A DNA stretch of 64,000 bases from Stachybotrys elegans. Taxonomy: Eukaryota; Ascomycota; Sordariomycetes; Hypocreales; Stachybotryaceae. The DNA lies in assembly GCA_020746835.1 (NCBI GenBank), contig JAGPNK010000005.1:806001-870000 (forward strand), written 5' to 3'. The position numbers and the translations under genes are program-made. Below, piece after piece: positions 33,851 through 44,939 of this stretch. How positions within the stretch are numbered: position 1 is the stretch's first letter; every line of letters begins with the position of its first letter. Under the pieces are notes generated by a model that was not told the DNA's origin, made no database searches, and saw only the letters and a program-made list of their open reading frames with translations.

Positions 33851-34648
33851 AAAGGACCAGAAGCTGCTGTATATGCTCGGCGCTGGTCAAAAATAACGGG
33901 CGATTTCCCATTGAATGGGTCTCGTTCGTCGCAATGATTGCGGTACACTACCATTGGGTTCATGGAGTTCACGGCCTGTATTAGTACTTAGGACACTGGC
34001 AGCTGGGAGTTGAGGACATTGCAGGCAACCATTATTTCGGCACGACTGTTTTATACCCCTCGACGGCAGAGTTGAATATTAAATTAAAGCATTGATGGTA
34101 TCAATGAACAGGCCCCCGACCTTTGTACCTGTCAAGGAGATGCTCCTGAAGATCCATTTCAACTTCACAAGTAGGCCCGTGCCGGTAGACAGGTATCTGC
34201 CGCTTTGCTCTTATTTTGCCGACGAGTCATGGAGATGGCTCGACCACAGCGACTTTTTGGACACCGTCGGCTATGTTGAAACGTTGGATGATGGACTGGA
34301 ATTGTCACGTGCCATTATGACCTCAGCGCGCTGCTGACTTGGGTGGATGACACAACCAGGCGCCAAGATCCAACACCAGGTCCACCTCGCCATAAATCTC
34401 CCAGCTAGCTTATTACGGATCAGGCACGAGCAACCGCGACTTCCATCGTGATCAGCTACCAAAAGCATCCTCTTCACATTCTCCCATCATCTCTACCTTC
34501 TGCCCCGTGTGGCTTTTTCTGCGCATTCGTTTCTCCGAACCCTCGCTTCGTTCTTACGCCTCTCTCGCCTTCTTCCTTCGGCTCCGCATTGCCCAACTCC
34601 TTTCCGTCCGCGACGATAAACCTCTACAGCCTTACTCCGTATCTCTCG
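33851..34648. other. Intergenic SPT20-ATG27 with a small ORF
   Basis: Contains the SPT20 3' flank and the ATG27 promoter. A small open frame of 81 codons at 34092-34337 (+) has an amino-acid mix that could be protein but no recognisable motif. It could be an upstream ORF in a long ATG27 leader, or chance. Confidence 0.4.
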
Positions 34649-35766
34649 ATGTATTCGACACAAATAACATCGCTCGTCTTGTCGCTTCTGCTGGGCCAGG
34701 CTCTTGGCCAGTCTGTCCTCAAATGCAACGATATTATTGCCGGTGATCATAAGTTTGATCTCTCCAAACTTGGTGGCCCGCACTCGGTGGTTACCTCGAG
34801 GCTCGATCAGGTCACAGGAAACCACTTCAACACAACATACACTCTAGATATCTGCGACACCCTGAAGAAGAGCGGCAAGGCCAAGAAGACGGAGGAATGT
34901 CCAAATGGCACAAGAGGTGCGGTTGCCTTGCTGCCGGGCGCATATCTTGAAACATTACTGATGCTTTGTAGTCTGCGCTATTCAACGTCTGCTCTCCGGT
35001 GAGTCCGACACCGTCTCGGAGGTCATCCCCATCGCCGGCGCGCTGGAGAACCATGGTGGCACCATGTTCGAGTATAAAGCCGAGCGACTAAAGACAAGCG
35101 ACTCCAACTCGGACTCCCAAAAGGAGGGCCTTCGCTTGACCCTCCAAGGTGGCAAGCACATGGGTCGCAAGCAGAAGGCCATCGTCGAATTCCTCTGTAG
35201 CGACAAGGAGGGTACTGAGAATGAATGGGACTCGGAAGACAAGTACGAGAAGAACTCCAAGATGCGACGTGAGGAGAAGGATGGTGAGAAGGACCCCGAG
35301 AATGGCAGCGATGAGGACGAAGTGGAGCATCAGCTTCTGAAGGACGGCGCAGCTCTCATCTGGGAGAGCTATAGCCAGGTCAAGGATGAGGATATTCTGC
35401 GACTGACATGGAACACTACGTACGCCTGTGAGAAGCGTGACGGTGGTAAGGATAATGGCAATGATGGTGATGGGGGAGCCTCAAGCCACTGGGGCTTCTT
35501 CACGTGGTTTGTCATAATGTTCGTCTCCCAAGCACCCCTGGATACTCTTCATGCTAACAAGTACGCGCAGCACCTTCCTGGGTATCGCAGCCTATCTGAT
35601 CTTCGGCTCTTGGCTCAACTACAACCGCTATGGCGCTAGAGGCTGGGATCTTCTTCCTCACGGTGACACAATCCGCGACGTTCCCTACCTTCTGAAGGAC
35701 TGGGTGCGACGGGTACTCAATACTGTTCAGGGGGCAGGTAGCCGTGGCGGTTACAGCGCGGTCTAA
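34649..35766 (+). CDS. ATG27: Autophagy-related protein Atg27, type I membrane protein
   Basis: Exons 34649-34916, 34972-35518 and 35571-35766; product about 336 aa. The start gives a signal peptide (SLVLSLLLGQALGQ). The lumenal region begins SVLKCNDIIAGDHKFDLSKL and has the spaced Cys of the mannose-6-phosphate-receptor-like domain (ICDTLKKSGK, EECPNGTRVCAIQ, VEFLCSD, TTYACEK). A highly acidic loop (residues ~195-215, rich in E, K and D) separates two parts. The transmembrane helix spans the second splice: HWGFFTWFVI|ITFLGIAAYLIFGSW. A short cytosolic tail contains YNRYGARGWDLLPH and ends GYSAV. Atg27 cycles between Golgi, endosome/vacuole and Atg9 vesicles and helps Atg9 traffic in autophagy. 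The start codon lies 7 nt after one copy of TACTCCGTA. Confidence 0.9.
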
Positions 35767-36488
35767 GCAGCAGTTCTGATGGGGGTTTCGCTCTTGACGA
35801 AGATGGGTAGACTGTCGGGTCTTCGTTGGCTTTTGCGGTGGACTGGATGGCGTTCTGGTTGCATATATGAGGCATCCCTATTTGTATCAACACTTGTTCG
35901 TTGCGAAGACGCAGATTCATCTATCCATGACAACCTGGCGGTCTAGAGTTGTTATTGGAAATATATTGTAGACTTGAGGCTGCTGTTCGCTGCTGTTTTC
36001 AGTTGGGTGCTATTGCTCTTCGTGTGATCGCCCAATTATCATTAGTAGTTGGGATTAAATAAACAACAGGGCATAAAGTTGGCTGTCTCCTCAGAACACA
36101 TTTGGAAAACGTGGTACACACTCAGGTACACCAGGTGTCTTTACCAATCTTGAGAGATTGTCATCTTTACTAAAATAGATAGAATGGTTTCAATGGAGAC
36201 ACTCAAAAAGCCGATTGACGCATCACATCGGACTTGTAACTATGACTGGATGAGTCAACCAGCCACCGATCGTTTTCTTGAATGACTATTCACTCTGGTT
36301 CCGGGTAGGGCAGGCGCCAAGGCCAAGCAACTCGGGATGACGCTTGCGTGCACCTGCGATAACGGAGCAAATTTCTTATCGATAACGTAAACGTCGTGGA
36401 TATTAAAACATGAAGTCAAGCTTCAGCCGCTCCAGTCACTCTTCCGAGCGGCCTCCTACGTGTAACTCTGACATCTCTACATATCCCA
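35767..36488. other. Intergenic ATG27-ARG8
   Basis: Holds the ATG27 3' flank and the ARG8 promoter with a TGAGTCA site at 36251-36257. No gene seen. Confidence 0.5.
36251..36257. promoter_or_regulatory. Gcn4/CPC1-type site TGAGTCA
   Basis: A perfect TGAGTCA lies 232 nt before the ARG8 start. Gcn4 (CPC1/CpcA in filamentous fungi) binds TGA(C/G)TCA to induce amino-acid biosynthetic genes, arginine genes among them, under starvation. Match and context support the call; binding is inferred. Confidence 0.6.
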
Positions 36489-38021
36489 ATGGCTCTGAGG
36501 ATCTGTGCGCGACGTCAATTGGCCTCTTTGGCTGGCCAAAGGGGCGCAGGCCTTTCGGGCGCTGCAGCTCGCCGCTTCTACGCAGCCCCGGCAACGTCCA
36601 ACCTTCCCGAAGATGTGAAGCAAGCCATCCAGGTACGGCGACGTCACCCCGACAGAAAACCTCCAAATACATAGTTGACACTTTTAATAAGCGGGAGGCG
36701 TCGCTGCCGAACCCTGATCCTGCTACCGACTCGGCCAGCGCGGCTCTGATTGCATCTCATGCGCCGTACATGGTTGCGACGTATTCCAGGCCATCGCCAG
36801 TCTTCACCCAGGGAGAGGGCTCGTGGATATGGGATATTGAGGATCGAAAATACCTCGACTTCACGGCTGGAATCGCCGTGAACGCTCTGGGGCACTGCGA
36901 CCCCCAGATTGCCGACATTGTCGCCAAGCAGGTTTGTGCGCCATGGGAAGACGAGTTTGTTTATGTGTCTCGACTGACGGGATAATTGCTAGGCTAAAAC
37001 TCTTGTACACGCATCGAACCTGTACTACAACCCTTGGACAGGCGCCCTGTCGAAGCTGCTGATTGAAAAGACGCTCGAGTCTGGAGCTATGCACGAAGCC
37101 TCTGCTGTGTTTGTGTGCAATTCGGGCTCTGAGGCCAACGAGGCGGCTATCAAGTTTGCCAGGAAGGCCGGCAAGGTTGTGGACCCCTCGGGCGACAAGT
37201 ACGAGGTGGTGTCATTTCACAATGCCTTCCACGGCCGCACCATGGGCAGTCTCTCCGCCACGCACAACCCCAAGTACCAGAAGCCCTTCTCTCCCATGGT
37301 TCCCGGCTTCAAGGTCGGAACCTATAACGATGTCGAGGGCATCAATGACCTGGTCACGGAAAAGACGTGCGGTGTGATCGTTGAGCCTATCCAGGGAGAG
37401 GGCGGCGTTCAAGTTGCGAGTGAGGAGTTCCTCGTTGCTCTGGCAAAGCGGTGCCGTGAGGTTGGCGCCGTTCTCATCTACGACGAGATCCAGAGTGGCT
37501 TGTCCCGCACAGGCTCTCTCTGGGCGCATGGAAACTTGCCCAAGGAAGCGCACCCCGATATTCTCACTACGGCCAAGGCACTTGGTAACGGTTTCCCCAT
37601 CGGCGCTGTGCTTGTCACAAAGAACGTCAGTGATAAGATCATGGTGGGAGACCACGGCACGACCTTTGGAGGTAACCCAATGGCCTGCCGCATCGCACAC
37701 CACATTGTGACACGCCTATCGGATGCTCAGCTCCAGAAGGATGTGCTGTCCAAGTCCCAGGTCTTTATTGAGCGCTTCAAGAAGCTACAAGCCAAGTACC
37801 CGGAGCTCATCACGGAGATCCGCGGCAAGGGTCTCATCCTCGGTGTGCAGTTGACCAAGGACCCCTCCCCCATAATCAAGGCCGCCCGCGAGAGGGGCTT
37901 GCTCGTCATCACTGCAGGAACCAACACTCTACGTTTCCTACCTAGCCTGACTGTGACCGAGGAGGAAATCCAGCATGGACTCAACATTCTGGAGGAAGCC
38001 ATTGCGTCTGTTGAAAACTAA
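36489..38021 (+). CDS. ARG8: Acetylornithine aminotransferase, mitochondrial
   Basis: Exons 36489-36632, 36692-36931 and 36993-38021; product about 470 aa. The first ~35 residues are rich in Arg, Ala and Ser without acidic residues (MALRICARRQLASLAGQRGA), a mitochondrial presequence. The class III PLP-dependent fold follows: SRPSPVFTQGEGSWIWDIED, YLDFTAGIAVNALGH, VFVCNSGSEANEAAIKFARK, FHNAFHGRTMGSLSAT, VIVEPIQGEGGV, IYDEIQSGLSRTG, and the PLP lysine in TTAKALGNGFPIGAV (about Lys323). The enzyme transfers an amino group from glutamate to N-acetylglutamate semialdehyde, the fourth step of ornithine/arginine synthesis, in the mitochondrial matrix. An earlier ATG at 36410 is in a frame that does not give a targeting peptide or the conserved start, so 36489 is chosen. 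An upstream TGAGTCA suggests cross-pathway control. Confidence 0.95.
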
Positions 38022-40274
38022 AAATGGAAACCATGGGGAAAAACAAATAAAAGGGGCACAGGCAACGCACGTATTCAGGGAAGCGGTAGATACCTCAAAT
38101 TGGAGTTTTTGCCGGGGGTACATTTTCACCAAGGTTGCGGAGACGAGCGAAACTTGCTGAAGGACGTAATATATCCGGTTTGAAGAAACGGCGGTGGACA
38201 CGCTGCATGTGAACGCCGAAGAGTAGAACGTAGGGCCGGGTGGGATATGCATGATCCATTAGGGTACCTTGCTTTTTGTGCTGCCTCCGCAGGACCATGC
38301 TTGCGGCTCTTTATTGGCAACTATTGTGAAAGGGAGTGGATGCTGGCGATATGCGTTGGTATCGCAGTCCACATGCCTCGTGATGGGAAAGTCGCTGCAC
38401 TTTGCCGTCTCCATAAGAAGGATCCAGCTCCGATATTTACTTGTGACCCCCACGCCCTTGTGCCATGGACAGCTTGAACAACTACTTATTCCAGGATATT
38501 GGCGGCTTGTCGCTGCATGGAGTTGTGTCTGACATGGGCCTCTATGCGATAGAACCTCCGAGAATCCAGCCAAGAGGCTATTTCCAAGAGAGCTTGCCAT
38601 ATTTGGCCGGTCATATGTGCTTACCCCTTCTGGATGTGTGCATGGCAATCAGAAAGTCACACCCTTCTTGATAGACCACACCTTTGTGTCTTGGGAGAAA
38701 ACAAGATGATAACAACGATGAAGCCAAAAGACGAGAACGAGGATGACAAACAAGACAAAGAAGATCAAGACGATAAGCCAATGTTTAACCAGCCACAAAG
38801 AGGAGGCTTTCTGATTGCGGGTTTTACGTGACTGTGTTGCTATGGGTGTAGACAGTTGACAGGCCAAGGCAGATGCTCACGGACAATTTCCAGGCGGAGT
38901 CACCCCGGATTTTCATGGGATTTGTCGGCCAAACCAGGGAAGCAGCAGGAGCCAAGCTCGGCTACGGTATACATTGTATGTAGTGAAGTAAAAGATGAGG
39001 ACACCCCCAGAGACTCGAGGACCAAGTTGGCTTCGGCCAAGACGGTGCGACAGATGGTGGGTATGAAGTCATTCCCATCGTATCATATGTATTTACCGCG
39101 CTCATCTTTTCCCGTTTGGAGAAATGAGTAGAGGGGACGCGCAAGTCTCCATCTCGTTAGCTTCAGACGCTTGTAGCCTCAAGGGCGGCCCAAGACATGG
39201 AGACTTCCGTCTGCTGTCAGACAAGAAAATAAGCGATGGGCCTGTCATGGCAGAAGGTTGGCGATCATAGCTGAACATGGGAGGAGACGAACGGTTCATG
39301 CATGGAAGGACAAGATCCGGGAGTTGAGAATGCCGTCACATCATGGTGAGGCAATCAATCCCTGGCCAGGTATGACGGCAAAATGACATTTTCAAGAGCC
39401 CCTCGATTCACCACCGATGCAGAGAAAAATAAATGAACTGATTTCTCCACATATAAGAGCCTCGACAAGATGGCGCCCAGACGCTGCTCGCCTTGAAGTT
39501 GAAGATGGGGGTCGCTTCGGTCCACCCTGGATGTATGGAACCTCGCCGAAGGAGCAACCTGCCTGTGTCTGAGGGCCTGACGGGCTCCCCTTGGGCAGTA
39601 TCGAAGATCCACGGGGGCTCCGTTCGGATGGGAATGTCTACTGCAGCATTCTGGGGAGCTTTTCAGCAGGAGAGAGGATTATGTGAACATTTGCGCTTTC
39701 AGGGTTCCATGCCTCCGGCCGAGAATTGCCGTTATCGTGGCAGATACCCTACGTGCAGCGCGCCCGTCGAGGGAAGTCCAGCTGAAGGACCAGGCAGGGA
39801 CTAGGGCGACCTGTGCTGCGTGTTTACCTTAGTAGCGCTGTTACCGGGCTCTAGGTACCTATCCATAGAGGGGGTTACCAGCCATTCGAGAAGCGGGCAG
39901 GGCTGGCGGGGGCCGTCAGGGATGGTGACAGCAGCCGGTGGTGCTCCATCAGTGGGGCATCTGCCCACTGAAGGATCCCAGGCCACTGTATACATTCGTA
40001 CATGGTTGCCAACAGCAGCAGCGAAGGTACTTCTTCGCCTGTAGCACGTGTGGTGGTGCATCCATAGTTGTCCCTAGATTAGGTAGTAGGGCCCTCCACT
40101 GCCGTCATCCCTCCATCCATAGGTCCCATTCATACATATTTGCACCACCTCGACTCGGCCCGCCTCATTTCTCTCCCCCGACCCCCGATCTTGTACAAAA
40201 GCAAAGGCACCCAGTGTCTCATCTTCTTCTTCTTCCGCAGCGTGTGTAATGCCGGACGCGCAACGCAGTCAGCC
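38022..40274. other. Intergenic ARG8-RING gene, no secure gene
   Basis: 2.25 kb. One small leftward frame (38867-38649, 72 codons) encodes a strongly hydrophobic run flanked by basic residues, but there is no other support for a gene. One copy of TACCTTAGTA lies at 39825-39834. Otherwise nothing recognised. Confidence 0.45.
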
Positions 40275-41789
40275 ATGTGGAGATCTCAGGGCGAGGGTCT
40301 GCCCCAAGTTTCTCCCGAGTCAAGCGACGACAGCCATCGACTGAGCCCAGCAGTAGCGCGGCGCTTGGCTCGACGCAACCGCCGGCGAACTTCTCCCACG
40401 CCGGACCTCGTCACCAGCCTCGTCCGTCCTCCCTCGCCGCTGCCCGCCCCTGATGCCTTGTACGTTCCCTTGTATCAGAGCCAAGTTCGCCGGGACCTTT
40501 ACAACCACGACGACTCGCCGGGCAGTATCGTCGGTGCTGGCCGCATGGCCACGGGGATAGGGCGCAAGAGGACGGGGCCTCTGCGGCCTCCGCACCCTTC
40601 TTCCCTCGATGTTCCAGCCGAGTTTGGTGGCAGCTGCGTCTTCGACTTTTACTCCTTGATGTATGTCGATGAGGCCAATGTCGATCCCAGCCTGCTCTGC
40701 CCCATATGCCATGATCCCCTCGTCGACCCCATCACGACGCCCTGCGATCATACATTCTGCTACCGCTGTATCCGCCGAAGTTTCGAGTCGAGCCCTACGG
40801 CTACATGCACTTGCCCTATTGATAGGGAGCCTCTCATATGGCCTGAGTGCTTCAGTGCCCCGAGGCTCATCCGTACCCAGCTGAACAACCTTGTGGTGAA
40901 ATGCCCCAATCACGCAAGGGGCTGTACCAAGGAGTTGAAGCGAGAGATTATGGAAACGCACGCTACATCAGAATGCAGATACAAAGACTATCTCTGCCCG
41001 GATCCAAATTGCGACAAGAGGCTGCGAACTAAACCCGCCGACGATGTTTGTCGTCATCGAGAGACTGCGTGCACATTGTGTGACGCGAAGATTGAGGAGG
41101 CGCAGCAAGATCTTCACCTACTTTCTTGTCCCAAAAGCAAAGCCAGGTGTGAGAGTTGCTGGCAGATGATATGCCGGAACCAGATGGATGCGCATCATGG
41201 GTTTGACTGCGAGGGGGTTGAAGTGGGATGCCCGTATCAGGAACTGGGCTGTTCGGTGCAAGTTCTGCGGGGCCAATTGACGGCTCACGAGCTGCGGTGT
41301 GGTTTTCACCCCGATACCCCGACTGGCATCGTCATTAGAGCACAGCGGGAACTCATTCAGTCCTTTAGCGATCAGTTGCAGGAGGTCAGAGAACAGCAGG
41401 AGGAGTCGAAGAGGCGCATCGATGAGCTCAGCGCGATGACCAGCCGTCGCGGAGACAAGGTTCTGTCCGACAATCACACGATGCAGGATCTCGATGCTGG
41501 GTTCGAGGAGATTCACCAGAACCTGACGCAACTGGAGGCGCGTCAGAGCATGTGGACGCTCAACCAGGTCATGCCTATCCGGGAGGAGGTTACAGAGATC
41601 CGGAATAACATCAATATGGTGCGCATGCAAGTCACCTGGCTTCTGAACCGAAGCCGAGAGGAAGGGAGGATACGGGCAGCCAACTCCGGATCTACGGCCA
41701 TCCGACGAGATAGCTCGGGAGAGGGGGGTCCGGTGCTCATGGAGTCACGACGGTCTTCTGGTGCTGAAGCAGACCAGCCACGATTATGA
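40275..41789 (+). CDS. RING-finger protein with TRAF-type zinc fingers and coiled coil
   Basis: Single exon, 504 aa from Met at 40275; the frame is open upstream to 40140, but that part (phenylalanine and proline runs) reads as leader. Residues 1-130 are basic and disordered. A C3HC4 RING starts at Cys142 (CPICHDPLVDPITTPCDHTF, then CYRCIRRSFE...CPIDREPL). Cys/His-rich TRAF-type segments follow (VVKCPNHARGCTKELKRE, YKDYLCPDPNCDKRL, ACTLCDAKIEEAQQDLHLLS, GCPYQELGCSVQVL). A coiled coil (~360-480) may mediate oligomerisation. The layout is that of TRAF-like E3 ubiquitin ligases; in fungi these remain largely uncharacterised. I infer ubiquitin ligase activity from the intact RING ligands. No MATH/TRAF-C domain is seen, so this is a RING plus zinc-finger plus coiled-coil protein only. 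Confidence 0.85.
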   Translation: MWRSQGEGLPQVSPESSDDSHRLSPAVARRLARRNRRRTSPTPDLVTSLVRPPSPLPAPDALYVPLYQSQVRRDLYNHDDSPGSIVGAGRMATGIGRKRTGPLRPPHPSSLDVPAEFGGSCVFDFYSLMYVDEANVDPSLLCPICHDPLVDPITTPCDHTFCYRCIRRSFESSPTATCTCPIDREPLIWPECFSAPRLIRTQLNNLVVKCPNHARGCTKELKREIMETHATSECRYKDYLCPDPNCDKRLRTKPADDVCRHRETACTLCDAKIEEAQQDLHLLSCPKSKARCESCWQMICRNQMDAHHGFDCEGVEVGCPYQELGCSVQVLRGQLTAHELRCGFHPDTPTGIVIRAQRELIQSFSDQLQEVREQQEESKRRIDELSAMTSRRGDKVLSDNHTMQDLDAGFEEIHQNLTQLEARQSMWTLNQVMPIREEVTEIRNNINMVRMQVTWLLNRSREEGRIRAANSGSTAIRRDSSGEGGPVLMESRRSSGAEADQPRL

Positions 41790-42699
41790 TTTTGAGGGAG
41801 AAGTGATTTCAACAGGCGGCATACGAAGGCGTTGGAGAAGAATCGAACTGAAGGAATTGTATTGCGGGGTATCATTGCTGGCGTTACTATCATTACCTAT
41901 ACCTTGCTGTATTATTAGCCATTTGAGTGTTTGAACTGAGAGCATCGGAGGCTTGCCCAGGTCATAAATGTGCAACAATATGTCATTGCTTGGACTTTGT
42001 ATAACAGCAGGGATTGCCGATTCGTGGAGTGTATGTCCTTCCATAAAACTCAGCGTACGGAGGATGATTGTTGTACAAAGGGTCTTTACTTCCATTGTAC
42101 CCGAACAACTATTCCACCAGGGACCGACTCAAGTATACCAGCCGTGCCAGCTGTTTGTTGAAATGCGATGTCATGCCGTAGTACTCCGTAGTTCTACCTG
42201 TATTAATGTGTTCGGCACGTGTGGTGGGGCCACCCCACGTTTTGGCGAGCTGGCTTCCGTCGGCATACGCTAATCACACTTTCACATGTCAGTGGGAAGG
42301 AACCAACGAACAAACAGTATGGGGGCGGCGCGCCGCATCCATCTTCCCCGAGCTTCGGCCAGGCGTCATCCAGGTCACGAGGTTGACAATAACCCCGGAA
42401 ACCCCTAAAACCCCAATCCTTTCATCTTCCACAGCATCGCATGCCAGCTGTGCTTATGCACTTTCCGTCTTCCTATTTCTGATATACTGGACGAGAGGTT
42501 CGCCTTGTCTCTCTTGCTCTCTCTTTCTCTCTCGATCGACTTCCTCGGTTGCGCTATTCCTTCATTGACGCTGAATCTGCTAGGCCTGGTTCACCGAGGT
42601 TGTTGGACGTCAATTGCGCATGCTGGGGAGACATGATTTCGCAGTGAAACACCCTCGGCAGCTCGGCCAACGTACTTCCGCCACTTCGCCCCTGCCAAC
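41790..42699. other. Intergenic RING gene-hydrolase gene
   Basis: 3' flank and promoter. One copy of TACTCCGTA at 42182-42190 and a CT-rich tract near 42508-42540, common in fungal core promoters. No gene seen. Confidence 0.45.
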
Positions 42700-44939
42700 A
42701 TGATTGACCACGTCTTGGGGCGTCCGTCGTCCAAGTCGCGACGGCTGCAGGTCCTTGCCGTCTTATCCTTCTGGGGCGTCTATCTCTACCGGTATGCTGT
42801 GTCCGACATATGAATAACTTCACCCCAGGCTGACCGTGCGACAGAGGTGGCAAACATGGCCCTCCAGCGGCGGACCGCATCTCCAAGTTCTTTACCAAGC
42901 GGTTGACTGCGTGGCAGATTGTCATCCTGACCATGATGTACCTCTACGCGGCGCGCAACTTCAGCGCTCTTGTCGGGCTAGCTGGGCCGGAGCCCATGGC
43001 CAATATGTACGACACGACCTTTTTCCGGGCGACGTGGGTACTGACGGCGCTCGACGCGGGCTTCTGGACCGCCATGAAGATCCGCACAAAGTGGCTGCGC
43101 GAGCTCGCCAGCATCCTGTTCTCTGCCTTCTACCTCGTTGCCGCTGAGCGCGCCGACGAAAAGGTCCGCAAGGTACGAGGCATGCTCACCGTGGAGCACC
43201 TCCGCGTCGCGTGGAACAAGGGCACCACGCCGTACCTGAGCTTCCTGCAGGGGCTGGTACGGCCTCGCTTTACGAGGTGGCCACCAAGGCAGGTGCGCAT
43301 ACCGAGACCGAAGAACAGCGACTACAAGGAGCCCGTGCTTGCTTGGCTGTACTATGATGGGCCTCTGGCGGATTTGGAGCACCACAAGCGACTAGTTTTG
43401 GATATTCCTGGCGGAGGATTTGTTGCCATGGACCCTCGGTGCAACGACGACAGGCTGTTCTCCTGGGCTTCCAAGTCTGGATTGCCCATCCTCAGCCTGG
43501 ACTACAAGAAGGCGCCGGAATTCCCATACCCTTATGCCCTCAACGAGTGTTTCGATGTGTATGCAACCATAATGAGGACAAAAGGCCGATGCATAGGCAT
43601 GTCTGGCAAGGAGACACCTCGCATCATCATCACAGGCGACAGCGCGGGAGGAAACCTAGCCGTGGCAGCGACTTTGATGGTCCTGGAGACGAGCACATTC
43701 CGATTCGACCGATCCTCGGAACGAAACGAGCTCCCAGCTCCCGATGGACTCGTCTGCTTCTATCCTGCCCTTGATATGAACATTGGCAACTGGATGTCGG
43801 ATGAGCAAATGTCACTTATCCGTGACCGTCGAATGCGGGGAACCAACCGATCAATTGTGCGTCGCAAGAGCAGAGAATATAATGACTTGGTGGGAACGCC
43901 TCATCCAACCGATGACGAGGACGATAACCACCCGTCATCTTCGCCCAAGTGGAAATGGAGCGTTGACACGGACGCTGCAGCTTCTGCGACGGACGAGCAG
44001 AGTATGAGGAGTTCGCACCCCGAGTTTTCTCGGGTTGGGCCGCAGTCACTGGAGCAACCTCAGACGGGCGAACAGAAGCGTACAGACAGTATGTCCCACC
44101 GATCAGAGCCACTGAAGACGCGACTGGCGACGTCCTCTATGATATCTTACTTTAACGATCGCGTGCTCACACCGGAAATGATGCGGGCCATGATCATTCT
44201 CTACATTGGACCACATAATCGTCCCGACTTCTCGCAGGATTACCTTCTCAGCCCAGTGCTAGCCCCCGAGGCGCTCTTGGAAAAGTTCCCCAAGACCTAC
44301 TTCTTGACGGGCGAGAGAGACCCGTTGGTGGATGACACGGTGGTATTCGCTGCCAGGCTGAGGCGGGCGAAGCAAGCCGCCGCCCAGCAAAACATGTTCT
44401 ACTCGGGCCAGGACGCCAAAGAGGTGGAGGTGGATGATTCGGATGCAGCCGAGGTCATGCTGCTGCCGGGCATCTCGCACGGGTTCATGCAGTTTCCGGC
44501 CGTATACCCTCCGGCCTGGAAGCACTTCGAGCGCTGCGCAGTCTGGTTCGAGCAGCTCTTCACACACGCAGACCTACAGAGGAGACGGCGCGACAGGGCC
44601 AAGACGCCGCAGCTGCGAGCCCAGGTCAACGGCCAAGGCAAGCACCACGTGCGGACCGAGTCGAGCGGGGACGAGGACAAGCCTCTGGAGATTAGCATGA
44701 CGAAGATTGCACGGGGGCGAGGGGGCAGCCTGCGCAAGACGGAGCAGGAGGTCAAGGAGATGGATGGCATCACGACGGCGAGCTCAGACGGGGGGTCGGA
44801 GGAGCGGGCCGGCAAGAGGAAGAAGAAGGGGCTGAGCAAGACCAAGAGCCTAGTCAAGCTCAAGAGCACCGACGATCTGCTGGGGCGAAGAATGCAGGGG
44901 TTGGCGAGTGGGCTGACGGGGACAGCAGACGATGACTGA
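42700..44939 (+). CDS. Membrane-anchored alpha/beta hydrolase, HSL-type esterase/lipase
   Basis: Exons 42700-42791 and 42845-44939; product about 728 aa. The N terminus has a basic stretch and hydrophobic segments (RRLQVLAVLSFWGVYLY; AWQIVILTMMYLYAARNF), suggesting membrane anchoring. The hydrolase fold carries LDIPGGGFVAMDPRC as oxyanion-hole motif (GGG in place of HGGG), the nucleophile elbow ITGDSAGGNLAV (Ser297), the acid in TGERDPLVDD (Asp523) and His in LPGISHGFMQF (His576), so the triad is complete. A ~110-residue disordered insert (about 350-450, with DDEDDNHPSSSP) splits the fold between nucleophile and acid. A basic, Ser/Lys-rich tail follows the domain (KRKKKGLSKTKSL). Relatives hydrolyse acyl or acetyl esters of lipids or sterols; the substrate here is unknown. 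The upstream exon is supported by phase and by extension of the conserved N terminus. Confidence 0.83.

Noticed and set aside
36410..36985. Alternative longer start for ARG8 at 36410
   Set aside because: That frame crosses the first intron and does not yield a mitochondrial presequence; 36489 with the intron gives a proper Arg/Ala-rich presequence and conserved start.
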